A stretch of 7,521 nucleotides of DNA from a bacterium. GTDB lineage: Bacteria; Blakebacterota; Blakebacteria; Blakebacterales; Blakebacteraceae. The position numbers were made by a program, and so were the translations under genes. Of this stretch, positions 1-7,510 are shown piece by piece; position 1 is the stretch's first letter; each line of letters opens with the position of its first letter. The stretch lies in NCBI GenBank assembly GCA_025774205.1, contig JALGWK010000091.1:1-7521 (forward strand). Direction: 5' to 3'. The notes under the pieces are model-generated. The model saw nothing but the letters and a program-made list of their open reading frames with translations. It made no database searches and had not been told where the DNA came from.

Positions 1-843
1 GTCATGGAGTTCTTCCGGGAGCGGAGCGCGCCGACTTCCGTACTGCAGCAGGACGCGCCCTACTTCCGCTTCATCTCGGAACAGTTCGTGGAGATGACCG
101 GACTTTCGGGACAGGGAGCTTCCGGTGAGGCGGGTTCATGGCCGCAGTTCGCCTACTACCAGCTCGGTCTGCCCTCCTTCACGACTCCGGTCTGGACCCT
201 TCCGCCCGCTGAAGAGGGTGAGCCGGCGGGTTCCTCCGCAGGGGAGAATAACCGCTTGCGGATGGCAACTCTCGCGCGGCAGAACGGATCGAGTGACGAC
301 CAGAAATGGCTGCAGTGGTTCGAATCGAACGGCATCGAAGGCTTCGTGGACTGGACCCCGGCGAATCATCCCGATCTCGGTGATGTCGAGGTCGGCGGAT
401 TCGTGCCGAATATCAGAGTGAATCCGCCCGAAAACCGGATCACCGATCTCTGCGAACAGCACACGCGATTCATCCTGTGGCTGGTGACACAGACGGCCCG
501 GGTTCAGCTGATCGACACCGAAGTCGAGGAGGTCGGTCCGGGTATCTTCCGGATCGAGGCCACGGTCCAGAACGACAGCTACCTGCCCTCGGCCATGGCG
601 ATGGCGCTTCGGGCCCGGACCGCGCAGCCGGTAACACTGCGCCTCCTTCCGGTCGACGGGATGTCGGTCCTGCAGGGACCGATCCAGCAGCAGATCCGGA
701 ACGTGTACGGCAGCGGAGGGAGAGGAACAGCCGAATGGCGTGTCAAAGCACCACCCGGGACCAGGGTGGTCCTCGAGATGCTGGCCTTTACTGCCGGCGG
801 CACGACGACCGTAACTATCAACCTGAACCAGGAGGGCCGTTGA
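1..843 (+). CDS. M14 zinc-carboxypeptidase-like protein, C-terminal part, probable inactive catalytic site
   Basis: The reading frame is open from the first base. The ATG at 4 is probably internal, because alignment to the downstream paralogue suggests about 330 residues lie outside the window. Visible are the end of an M14 peptidase fold (about residues 1-145) and a C-terminal beta-sandwich-like domain (about 170-280). The match to the next gene is clear: HPDLGDVEVGGF here against HPTYGTVEVGGW there, followed by a similar helix and then a beta domain ending in TVTINL against SVTITY. M14 enzymes use a glutamate near the end of the fold as general base; the next gene has it in SFANELW. The equivalent stretch here is SFTTPVW (codons at 175-195), so proline replaces the glutamate. 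The zinc ligands would lie upstream and cannot be seen. I infer a non-catalytic, probably exported binding or regulatory paralogue. A divergent but active enzyme is possible. The stop lies 2 bases before the next start, so the two genes are probably co-translated. Confidence 0.8.
   Translation, partial: VMEFFRERSAPTSVLQQDAPYFRFISEQFVEMTGLSGQGASGEAGSWPQFAYYQLGLPSFTTPVWTLPPAEEGEPAGSSAGENNRLRMATLARQNGSSDDQKWLQWFESNGIEGFVDWTPANHPDLGDVEVGGFVPNIRVNPPENRITDLCEQHTRFILWLVTQTARVQLIDTEVEEVGPGIFRIEATVQNDSYLPSAMAMALRARTAQPVTLRLLPVDGMSVLQGPIQQQIRNVYGSGGRGTAEWRVKAPPGTRVVLEMLAFTAGGTTTVTINLNQEGR
830..836 (+). promoter_or_regulatory. Shine-Dalgarno site for the M14 carboxypeptidase
   Basis: AGGAGGG sits 9 bases before the ATG at 846, inside the last codons of the upstream gene. 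It decides the start: the same frame is open back to 477, but that extension runs entirely through the upstream paralogue in another frame. It also has no ribosome site of its own that I can see. Confidence 0.75.
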
Positions 844-845
844 TC

Positions 846-2654
846 ATGCCAGCTGCGACGAGAATGAACCGGCACTCCGCTGAATCCGGACGGATCACTA
901 TTACAAGCCGCCTCCTGCGCGTGGCCATGATCACCGGGATCATGATCCCGACTTTTTCCACGGCGACGACGGCCCAGCCGTTCAATGTCCCGATCACCGA
1001 TCCGAAGGTCGATCTCCGGTTCGATCGCTATCACGATTACGACGCGGTGGGTGAGGTGATCGATCAGTTGATCGAGGCGTTCCCGAAGTTCCTGCGACTC
1101 GAGGTCCTCGGCCAGTCGTGGGAGGGCCGGGACATGCGATGCGTGGTCATCAACAATCCCGACACCGGACCCGACACTGCCAAGGCTGCCTTCTACGTGG
1201 ATGGAAACATCCATGGGAACGAGATCCAGGGTGTCGAGGTGAACCTCTACCTGATCTGGTTCCTCATGGAGAATTACGAATCACTGCCGATGGTGAAGGA
1301 ACTGGTCGACACCCGCTCCTTCTACGTGGTGATCACTCAGAATCCCGACGGTTCCCAGAACTGGTTCGATTTCGCCAACACCGGATCCTCCAGCCGTAGC
1401 GGGACCAGGCCGCTCGACAGCGACAACGACGGCCGCTTCGACGAGGACGGGTACGACGACCTGGACGGTGACGGCAACATCGTCCAGATGCGCAAGTACT
1501 GGCCCGGCAGGGGGAACATGAAGATCAGCCCGGTCGATCCCCGGCTCATGATCCCGGTCGATGAGAACGAGACCGGTGACTGGATCATGCTCGGCTACGA
1601 GGGTATCGACAACGACGGTGACGGAAGGATCAACGAAGATGGACCGGGCGGCTACGACCTGAACCGCAACTGGCCTGCCATCTGGCAGCCGAACTGGATC
1701 CAGGGCGGTGCCCACTGGTACCCGCTGAGCAATCCCGAGTCGCGGGCGGTGGCCGAGTTCCTCCAGACTCATCCGAACATCGCCGGCGTGCAGTCGTGGC
1801 ACAACACCGGCGGGATGATCCTGCGCGGCCCCGGAGCAGAATCTCGCGGCGAGTACACCTACCGGGATCGCCAGGCCCTCGACTACATCGGTGAGCGGGG
1901 CGAACTGATCCTCCCCTATTACGACTACATCGTGCTGTGGGATGATCTCTACACCACCTACGGCGGATTCATCGACTATACCTTCGACAATCTCGGGATC
2001 TTCTCATTCGCCAATGAACTGTGGTCGAGCAGTCAGTACTACAATGAGGCCTGGACCGAGGAGAGCCCGGTCCCCGATGAGCAGCGGATGCTCTTCTACA
2101 ATGATGCCGTGGGTATGGGCGCCTGGTATATCGACTGGCATGAGGTCGATCATCCCACCTACGGTACGGTCGAGGTCGGTGGCTGGTCGAAGTACCACGG
2201 CCGGATGACACCCCCCTTCATGCTTCAGGAACTGTGTCACCGGAACGCGATGTTTGCTATCTTCCATGCGGACCAGATGCCCATGGTCGAGATGGGTGAC
2301 ATCGAGGTCGAGCAGATGGAGGGTGGCACCTGGCGGATTACCGCGACAGCGGTGAACCGGAAGGCCATCCCCACCAGGGCCGACGTGGCCCGCCAGAACC
2401 GGATCGGGTTGCCCGACTTCTTCGGGATCACCGGCGGCAACCTCACCGTGCACATGGGAGGTTTTCCGACCGGCCCGCTGGGTGAACAGCTGACCCCCGT
2501 GGAGAGACGTCCCGATCGGATCTCGATCTCGAGCGGAATCGGCGGCCGGGACCAGGTCACGGTCTCGTGGATCGTAAGCGGCAGCGGTTCGGTAACGATA
2601 ACCTACGAGAGCACCAAGGGCGGCAGAGTGAGCCGCACCGTGCCTCTCCGATAA
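846..2654 (+). CDS. Secreted M14-family zinc carboxypeptidase with inserted DxDxDG loops
   Basis: The 602-residue product should cut C-terminal residues from peptides outside the cytoplasm. The start follows from a strong AGGAGGG and from the signal peptide: basic region near R16-R25, hydrophobic stretch about 26-37, likely cleavage after TTA (residue 43) before QPF. The catalytic set is complete. HGNE at 123-126 gives the first zinc His and Glu. DLNRNW carries substrate-binding Asn273/Arg274. SWHNTGG carries the third zinc ligand, His319. SFANELW carries the general-base Glu391. Between HGNE and the arginine are two aspartate-rich stretches resembling EF-hand or thrombospondin type-3 loops (about 191-211 and 255-267), which probably bind calcium. 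A beta-sandwich-like domain follows (about 480-602). It is downstream of a paralogue by 2 bases and upstream of a zinc-ribbon membrane gene by 21 bases. Family assignment is firm; the true substrate cannot be told. Confidence 0.93.
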   Translation: MPAATRMNRHSAESGRITITSRLLRVAMITGIMIPTFSTATTAQPFNVPITDPKVDLRFDRYHDYDAVGEVIDQLIEAFPKFLRLEVLGQSWEGRDMRCVVINNPDTGPDTAKAAFYVDGNIHGNEIQGVEVNLYLIWFLMENYESLPMVKELVDTRSFYVVITQNPDGSQNWFDFANTGSSSRSGTRPLDSDNDGRFDEDGYDDLDGDGNIVQMRKYWPGRGNMKISPVDPRLMIPVDENETGDWIMLGYEGIDNDGDGRINEDGPGGYDLNRNWPAIWQPNWIQGGAHWYPLSNPESRAVAEFLQTHPNIAGVQSWHNTGGMILRGPGAESRGEYTYRDRQALDYIGERGELILPYYDYIVLWDDLYTTYGGFIDYTFDNLGIFSFANELWSSSQYYNEAWTEESPVPDEQRMLFYNDAVGMGAWYIDWHEVDHPTYGTVEVGGWSKYHGRMTPPFMLQELCHRNAMFAIFHADQMPMVEMGDIEVEQMEGGTWRITATAVNRKAIPTRADVARQNRIGLPDFFGITGGNLTVHMGGFPTGPLGEQLTPVERRPDRISISSGIGGRDQVTVSWIVSGSGSVTITYESTKGGRVSRTVPLR

Positions 2655-2675
2655 CGGGAAGCAGCAGCACAGAGC

Positions 2676-3638
2676 GTGAACACATTTCAGATCATACTGG
2701 CCATTGGCGGTTGGGGCTTCCTGGCCCTCCTCCTGCTGGCGCTCCTCTCCGCCAGGGGCAGGGAACTGGTATTCAAGCCGGTCCTGCGTGACGAAGCGCC
2801 GGTTGCGAACTGCCGCAAGTGCCGTCTGCCCTTCCTGCGCGCCTCCTGGAAGTGCGGTCGCTGTCACGCCTTCATGAAGCCGGGATTGCTCTTCCTCATC
2901 GGACGCGGGATCGTGGAACCGATCCTGGCGATTCTGATCATCCCCTGGATCGTACTGGTCGGCATGTTCATCTCTGTCGCCATGTGGCTGATAAATGTTC
3001 TGCTGCCCCGCTACCAGCACGCGGTTGAGAAATTCGCCAACCGACTCGGCAGCTGGGTGGCGCCGGTATTCAGGCGATGGGTCCCGCTCAGATGGCGGGT
3101 TTACTCGACCGGCATCCTGATCGGCCCGGTCGAAATCGACACTCCCATCGATACCGTCGCCGATGCTGCCATGACCCTGGCCACCGCCCTGCTCCAGACC
3201 GAGGAGACAGAAGTGGTGGTCCATATCATCGATCCTACGGAAGAGACTCTCGAGAGCCTCAGGCAGGTGGAGACGGGTATTCAGGAGATGTGGGGATACG
3301 TCTCTGACGGCCATGTCTTCTTCCCGACATACACTGACCGGATCGTGGGCGCGCAATTCCACGGCGACGATCTGGTGGGATACTCGGAGGGGATCAGCAC
3401 TCACCTCCAGGTCCCCAGCCAGATGGTCGAGGTCAGGGTGAGGAGGAGGGAGCACGATACGGAAGAAGCACAGACATCCCCCTGGAGCTTCCGTCTCAGG
3501 CGTAATCACGATCAGGAAGGGAAGTATCCGGTCACCTGGGAAATCGACGCTCCGTCGGGAGAGCTGCTTCGGATTGAAGACCTCATCGATACCATGACAG
3601 CCTGGGACAAGCTTCCGTGCCAGCTCTCTTTCCATTAA
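2676..3638 (+). CDS. Zinc-ribbon membrane protein of unknown function
   Basis: I do not recognise the family. The 320-residue product begins at a GTG; the ribosome site is weak (only a GGGAAG about 15 bases upstream), so translation may be coupled to the preceding gene, which ends 21 bases before. Seen in order: a hydrophobic N-terminal segment (about 4-25), a four-cysteine zinc-ribbon-like knuckle (C46-x2-C49, C60-x2-C63), a long hydrophobic region (about 71-110, one or two membrane spans), an amphipathic basic stretch (about 112-141), then a soluble domain to the end (about 141-320) rich in beta-type sequence with a charged, Arg/Glu-heavy section near 250-285. The N-terminal layout, a membrane anchor then two CxxC pairs then further membrane segments, resembles small bacterial zinc-ribbon membrane proteins in general. 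The soluble domain gives no functional clue. Operon position after two secreted peptidases suggests an envelope role, but that is inference only. Confidence 0.82.
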   Translation: MNTFQIILAIGGWGFLALLLLALLSARGRELVFKPVLRDEAPVANCRKCRLPFLRASWKCGRCHAFMKPGLLFLIGRGIVEPILAILIIPWIVLVGMFISVAMWLINVLLPRYQHAVEKFANRLGSWVAPVFRRWVPLRWRVYSTGILIGPVEIDTPIDTVADAAMTLATALLQTEETEVVVHIIDPTEETLESLRQVETGIQEMWGYVSDGHVFFPTYTDRIVGAQFHGDDLVGYSEGISTHLQVPSQMVEVRVRRREHDTEEAQTSPWSFRLRRNHDQEGKYPVTWEIDAPSGELLRIEDLIDTMTAWDKLPCQLSFH

Positions 3639-3702
3639 ACTGAAGATACGGGTTTCACGTCCTACAGACAGTATTGGCAGATCGATTCTGTTCACCACGG
3701 GT

Positions 3703-3708
3703 AGGAGG
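3703..3708 (+). promoter_or_regulatory. Shine-Dalgarno site of the thioredoxin-like gene
   Basis: AGGAGG ends 10 bases before the ATG at 3719 and supports that start. The 80-bp gap after the zinc-ribbon gene (3639-3718) shows no clear terminator. A TTGGCA hexamer at 3674-3679 has no convincing -10 partner, so whether this gene has its own promoter is open. Confidence 0.75.
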
Positions 3709-3718
3709 GTGACTTCTC

Positions 3719-4264
3719 ATGGCAACCCATCACATCCGCCCGCGTCACATCACCTTCTTTTGCACAATCCTGATCGTGATGCTGGCCGGCGCCGGAGTCC
3801 CCGGCGATCCTTCTTCTCCACAGGAGACCACATCCTTCTCCAGCCGTTCCGCGGATATTCCCGATCTCACCTGGAATCCGATCAACGGCGACGAGATCAA
3901 ACTGCGTTCACTCGAAGGGTTCGGCGTTATTTACTCCTTTCTGGACCCGACCGACGAGAGGCAGCTTGAGCAGCTCCCCATCTTCCAGGCGATCCTTGAG
4001 AAATACGAATCGAAGGGATTGAAGATCATCACGGTGGTCGCCGTCACCCTTCCCGACACCGTAGCTCCAGGTTCCTTCTTCGAAGGGTATGACTGGCCGA
4101 TCGTGGTGTGGAACAATCAGGCTGAATTAAGCGGCAGCGGGATAACCTCACTGCCTTCCACCGCAATCGTCGACCGGAAATGCAAGGTGGTCATGAAGGT
4201 CTCGCTGGTGACCAGCCGTACCCAGATGATGCTGGAAAGCGCAATCGCGGCAGCGCTCAGGTAA
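3719..4264 (+). CDS. Exported thioredoxin-fold (TlpA/AhpC-like) protein lacking the redox CxxC
   Basis: The 181-residue product starts at an ATG with a strong AGGAGG. Residues 1-26 look like a signal peptide or membrane anchor: basic/His start, hydrophobic 11-26, no proper lipobox. The rest follows the thioredoxin/TlpA pattern: a PDLTWNPINGDEIKL lead-in (about 48-62), a first strand GVIYSF (69-74), a helix, a second strand KIITVVAV (102-109), a WPIVVWN segment (126-132) and a cis-proline loop SLPSTAIVD (144-152). In TlpA proteins CPPC stands just before the helix ending in EMP. Lining up on that proline (P87) puts residues 79-82, DERQ, at the CxxC. The only mature-part cysteine is C155, after the cis-proline loop. 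It therefore cannot act as a normal thiol-disulphide oxidoreductase; a binding or scaffold role is inferred. It converges on the LarA-like gene with an 8-base overlap. Fold assignment is good, function unknown. Confidence 0.78.
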   Translation: MATHHIRPRHITFFCTILIVMLAGAGVPGDPSSPQETTSFSSRSADIPDLTWNPINGDEIKLRSLEGFGVIYSFLDPTDERQLEQLPIFQAILEKYESKGLKIITVVAVTLPDTVAPGSFFEGYDWPIVVWNNQAELSGSGITSLPSTAIVDRKCKVVMKVSLVTSRTQMMLESAIAAALR

Positions 4265-5567
4265 TCGGTACCGGATCGAGGAGATTTCCTTCCCTGTCGA
4301 ACCGGAGGAAATCTCCTTCATCCACAATCTCCAGATCATCCCGCGCATCAATTTCCTCGCGATAGGCCTTGCTGACTCGGACTGTCTCCAGGTGGAGGGT
4401 GTCGGCGATATGCATGACGCGGGCTTCCTCCGGTTCCATGAGACCGCAGGTATCGAGCGCTCTCTCGACACAATCCCGGTCGGAGGGCAGCACGATGGGG
4501 CAGCGGCCTTTGTAGGGAACGAGGGCGGTGAGAGCGTTCAGGCCGGTCTTCTCCCAGTCGATCTGGTCGGCGAGTCGGCGGGGTATGAGATCCGCCAGTC
4601 CGATCCCCAGCGCGTTTCCCGATGATTCGGGCGTCAATTCCCTGACAACCAGGCGGGTTATCTCGGCAGCCTTCGGTCGGCTTGCCTGCCTTCCCTCCCA
4701 GTTATCGAGACCGCCTCTGCCGGTCACATTTGGATCGATCCCGGCGCCGCTGATGTTCTTGCCCATGCGATCCACGAGCAACAGGTCTGCTCCGTGGAAG
4801 GGGAGTTTCGCCATCAGCTCGATGGCCTCGCGGAGCAATCCCGTTTCCTGCTCGAAGATATTCCCGATCGGTACCGCCTCGATCCTGGCAGTCTCTTCCC
4901 GGGCGTTCTCCAGGATCGCCAGACCTCCCACCACGCGTGATCGTTCCACTACCACAGGCACAGCTTCAGCGGCAAGAGTAGCGAATCCGAGCTGTGCCGA
5001 GGCCCGATGGTAGAGGGTGGCCCCATCGAGTTTCCCCAGACCGATGAGCATCATCTTGAGCAGTCCGCTCTCCACCGATCCCTGGAACTCGGTATGCGGC
5101 TTCACCCGGTTGATCACAACGATCGCGTCCGCCTCACTGGCGAAGCGATCCACATGCACCGGCAGACCCCGCTCCGTCTCACCGACAACCACCGTCTCCA
5201 TCGAAGCCCGGATTGACGCACCGGTACTCCTCTCGGTGATCCCGAGTGACCCGAGCACCTCCATCTGCCCCTCGGTGGTGCCGCCGCCATGACTCCCCAT
5301 CGCCGGGATGATGAACGGATCGAAGCCGGCTTCTTTCAGGAAGGTCACCGTCGTTCCGATGATCGTAATGAGGTTGGCTATGCCGCGACTGCCGACCGGG
5401 ATGGCCACCGATCCCCCGGCGGGTATCCGGTCGGCGAGATCGAGAGAGGCAAGTTCCCGGCACACAGCCCCGGCGAGATCTGATTCCCGCGGAGCGGCGA
5501 ACTGCCGGCGCAGGGTGAACATCCTGGGAAGTCCGTTCATGGTTCCATAATGGGCCGATACCACCAT
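4257..5567 (-). CDS. LarA-like (lactate racemase domain, DUF2088) protein, probable nickel-pincer enzyme
   Basis: The 436-residue protein, usual length for the family, belongs to the LarA superfamily, whose founding member racemises lactate with a nickel-pincer nucleotide cofactor bound to a lysine. Matching landmarks are visible: GSHGGGTTEG with H93 (LarA His108 equivalent), RVKPHTEFQG with H158 (His174 equivalent), SGLLKMMLIGLGK with K171 (cofactor lysine, Lys184 equivalent) and LYHR with H187 (nickel ligand His200 equivalent). The K171-H187 spacing of 16 equals that in LarA; the H158-K171 spacing is 13 rather than 10. The C-terminal half (about 200-436) is this subgroup's own domain. The substrate is probably another 2-hydroxyacid or related polyol/acid, not proven to be lactate. 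The start is uncertain: ATG at 5567 lacks a good ribosome site, and ATGs at residues 10 and 16 are alternatives. No larB, larC or larE lies nearby. The 3' end overlaps the thioredoxin-like gene by 8 bases. Confidence 0.87.
   Translation of the reverse strand: MVVSAHYGTMNGLPRMFTLRRQFAAPRESDLAGAVCRELASLDLADRIPAGGSVAIPVGSRGIANLITIIGTTVTFLKEAGFDPFIIPAMGSHGGGTTEGQMEVLGSLGITERSTGASIRASMETVVVGETERGLPVHVDRFASEADAIVVINRVKPHTEFQGSVESGLLKMMLIGLGKLDGATLYHRASAQLGFATLAAEAVPVVVERSRVVGGLAILENAREETARIEAVPIGNIFEQETGLLREAIELMAKLPFHGADLLLVDRMGKNISGAGIDPNVTGRGGLDNWEGRQASRPKAAEITRLVVRELTPESSGNALGIGLADLIPRRLADQIDWEKTGLNALTALVPYKGRCPIVLPSDRDCVERALDTCGLMEPEEARVMHIADTLHLETVRVSKAYREEIDARDDLEIVDEGDFLRFDREGNLLDPVPIT
4279..4317. 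repeat. 12-bp perfect inverted repeat in the convergent overlap zone
   Basis: AGGAGATTTCCT at 4279-4290 is the exact reverse complement of AGGAAATCTCCT at 4306-4317, with a 15-base loop; one GU and one GC pair could extend the stem. It lies 15 bases beyond the stop of the thioredoxin-like gene and inside the last 20 codons of the LarA-like gene on the other strand. A stem of this size could slow transcription or protect the 3' end of the plus-strand mRNA. No T-run follows on either strand, so it is not a classical intrinsic terminator. The minus-strand protein here reads EGDFLRFDREGN, so chance from codon use is possible. Confidence 0.6.
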
Positions 5568-5690
5568 GCGCTACCAGTGAAATTACCCGCGCCGCCCGGA
5601 CTCCCGGGAACCACCGTCTGACAGCTCCGGGTTGTCGGAGGCAGAGAGCATAATCTCGGATAGCAATCCAACCCTCGAGGAGAACGGCCG
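5568..5690. promoter_or_regulatory. Divergent intergenic spacer with presumed promoters
   Basis: This 123-bp gap separates the divergent LarA-like (minus) and TPR (plus) genes, so promoters for both should lie here. I see no pair of -35/-10 boxes with proper spacing: a CATAAT near 5650 has a TTGTCG only 11 bases upstream and a CTGACA about 25 bases upstream. A small palindrome (CCCGG, 4-base loop, CCGGG) sits at 5595-5608. The plus-strand ribosome site GAGGAG is at 5677-5682. The promoter function is inferred from gene layout only. Confidence 0.4.
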
Positions 5691-6506
5691 GTGATGATCG
5701 AGCGAGATGAGCTGGAGAGGCTCTTCCGCGAAGCGAACCGACAGGCTGAGAGCCATCAGTACGAAGCGGCTATCTCTGTCTACCGCGAAGTGATCACCAT
5801 GGCCGGAGATGATGATCGCCTGGCCGCTGAATGCGCTCACTGGGGGATCGGTGAGGTTTCACTTACCCTGGGCGACTATTCCCTGGCGCTCGAATCGATC
5901 GAATCGGCCCTGGTGCTGAATCCCGAGGAAGCCGCTTACCACTATCACCTGGGCGTCGTGTACACCAGGCTCGGTTCAAGATCGAAAGCGCTGGCTGCGA
6001 TGGAGCGGGCCTGGGAGATCGAACCCCTCAAGCCGAAAGTAGTCAGGGGATTCGGCTGGACCCTGCACCGGTTCGGGGAGACCGACCGGGGAATCAAAAT
6101 GATGCTGGCCGCACTCTCCCTCAGACCCGATGATCCACATACTCTCCGCTCCCTCGGCTGGATGTTCGCCTGCGAAATCCGGTACCGTGAATCGATGGTC
6201 TGCCTGGAGCGATCCCTCGAACTCGATCCTTACGATCTGAGGACCGTCTACGCTCTCAGCACCGTAGCCAGACTGGCCGGCGATCGCGATCCGCCTCACC
6301 CGGTACCCGCGACGGGTCCCCATATCTTTGCCGTGGAGGATGACTGGGACGACGAGGATGGACTCATTGACGAGGATGATGAGGAGCTGGTAGAGAAGGA
6401 ACTGGAGAAGGAGCGCTGGGATGAGGGCGAAGATGAGTGGATCGAAGACCAGGATGGAGTCGAATCGGGGGCGGACTGGGAGGATTTCGACGACGATATG
6501 ATCTGA
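5691..6506 (+). CDS. TPR-repeat protein with a highly acidic C-terminal tail
   Basis: The product has 271 residues from GTG 5691, or 270 from the adjacent ATG at 5694; GAGGAG at 5677-5682 serves either. There is no signal peptide, so it is probably cytoplasmic. A first helical pair (about 7-40) with spacing like a TPR is followed by at least four tetratricopeptide repeats: about 48-80, 81-114, 115-148 and 149-182. These show the usual pattern with small residues at the Gly/Ala positions (HLGVVYTRLG, GFGWTLHRFG, SLGWMFACEI) and the closing LxxxP, such as LVLNP, WEIEP, LSLRP and LELDP. A partial repeat ends near 200. A linker then leads to an acidic tail (216-271) in which over half of the residues are Asp or Glu. 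TPR arrays bind proteins; the tail may mimic nucleic acid, bind metal or dock a basic partner. The partner is unknown. The gene faces away from the LarA-like gene and ends at a strong terminator. Confidence 0.88.
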   Translation: MMIERDELERLFREANRQAESHQYEAAISVYREVITMAGDDDRLAAECAHWGIGEVSLTLGDYSLALESIESALVLNPEEAAYHYHLGVVYTRLGSRSKALAAMERAWEIEPLKPKVVRGFGWTLHRFGETDRGIKMMLAALSLRPDDPHTLRSLGWMFACEIRYRESMVCLERSLELDPYDLRTVYALSTVARLAGDRDPPHPVPATGPHIFAVEDDWDDEDGLIDEDDEELVEKELEKERWDEGEDEWIEDQDGVESGADWEDFDDDMI

Positions 6507-6532
6507 TCACCGGAAAAATCAGTCGGCCGGAA

Positions 6533-6568
6533 AAAAAGGCCCGTCACCGGAAGGTGACGAGCCTTTTT
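6533..6568. terminator. Bidirectional intrinsic terminator
   Basis: Five A's and GGC followed by CCGTCACC (6533-6548), a GGAA tetraloop (6549-6552), then GGTGACGAGCC and five T's (6553-6568). Fifteen of sixteen positions pair, with one C-A mismatch (6541 with 6560). The T-run after the stem on each strand makes it work both ways. It ends the TPR gene (stop 27 bases upstream) on the plus strand and the malate dehydrogenase gene (stop 36 bases away) on the minus strand. Confidence 0.92.
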
Positions 6569-6603
6569 CTGTTACTTCTTCTCGCTGGTTGTCAGGAGAC
6601 GGC

Positions 6604-7494
<891 letters not shown>

Positions 7495-7504
7495 GGTTCA
7501 CGCA

Positions 7505-7510
7505 CCTTCC
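7505..7510 (-). promoter_or_regulatory. mdh: Shine-Dalgarno site of mdh
   Basis: On the minus strand GGAAGG stands 10 bases before the GTG at 7494 and decides that start. A second GTG 7 bases upstream is out of frame. Only 11 bases remain upstream in the window, so the promoter is not visible. Confidence 0.6.

Noticed and set aside
477-845. In-frame upstream extension of the M14 carboxypeptidase
   Set aside because: It overlaps the upstream paralogue in another frame, gives low-complexity Gly/Arg/Pro sequence, and would bury the signal peptide. The ATG at 846 has a strong ribosome site.
579-1214. 211-codon minus-strand frame across the junction of the two M14 genes
   Set aside because: Antisense shadow of two real coding regions with no recognisable protein features.
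3674-3679. TTGGCA as a -35 box for the thioredoxin-like gene
   Set aside because: No -10-like hexamer stands 15-19 bases downstream; single-hexamer matches are common by chance.
2004-3698. 564-codon open frame on the minus strand under the peptidase and zinc-ribbon genes
   Set aside because: It lies antisense to two well-supported genes, has a His/Arg/Asp/Pro-heavy composition typical of GC-rich shadow frames, and shows no domain or ribosome site.
4392-5550. Several plus-strand open frames across the LarA-like gene
   Set aside because: All lie antisense to a gene with clear family motifs and none shows a recognisable protein or ribosome site.
5631-5655. TTGTCG and CATAAT as a promoter for the TPR gene
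   Set aside because: The spacer is only 11 bases, too short for a sigma-70 promoter; a nearby CTGACA is too far at about 25 bases.
5583-5840. 85-codon minus-strand frame starting inside the TPR gene
   Set aside because: Overlaps the strong TPR gene start antisense, has no ribosome site or homology, and ends inside the divergent spacer.
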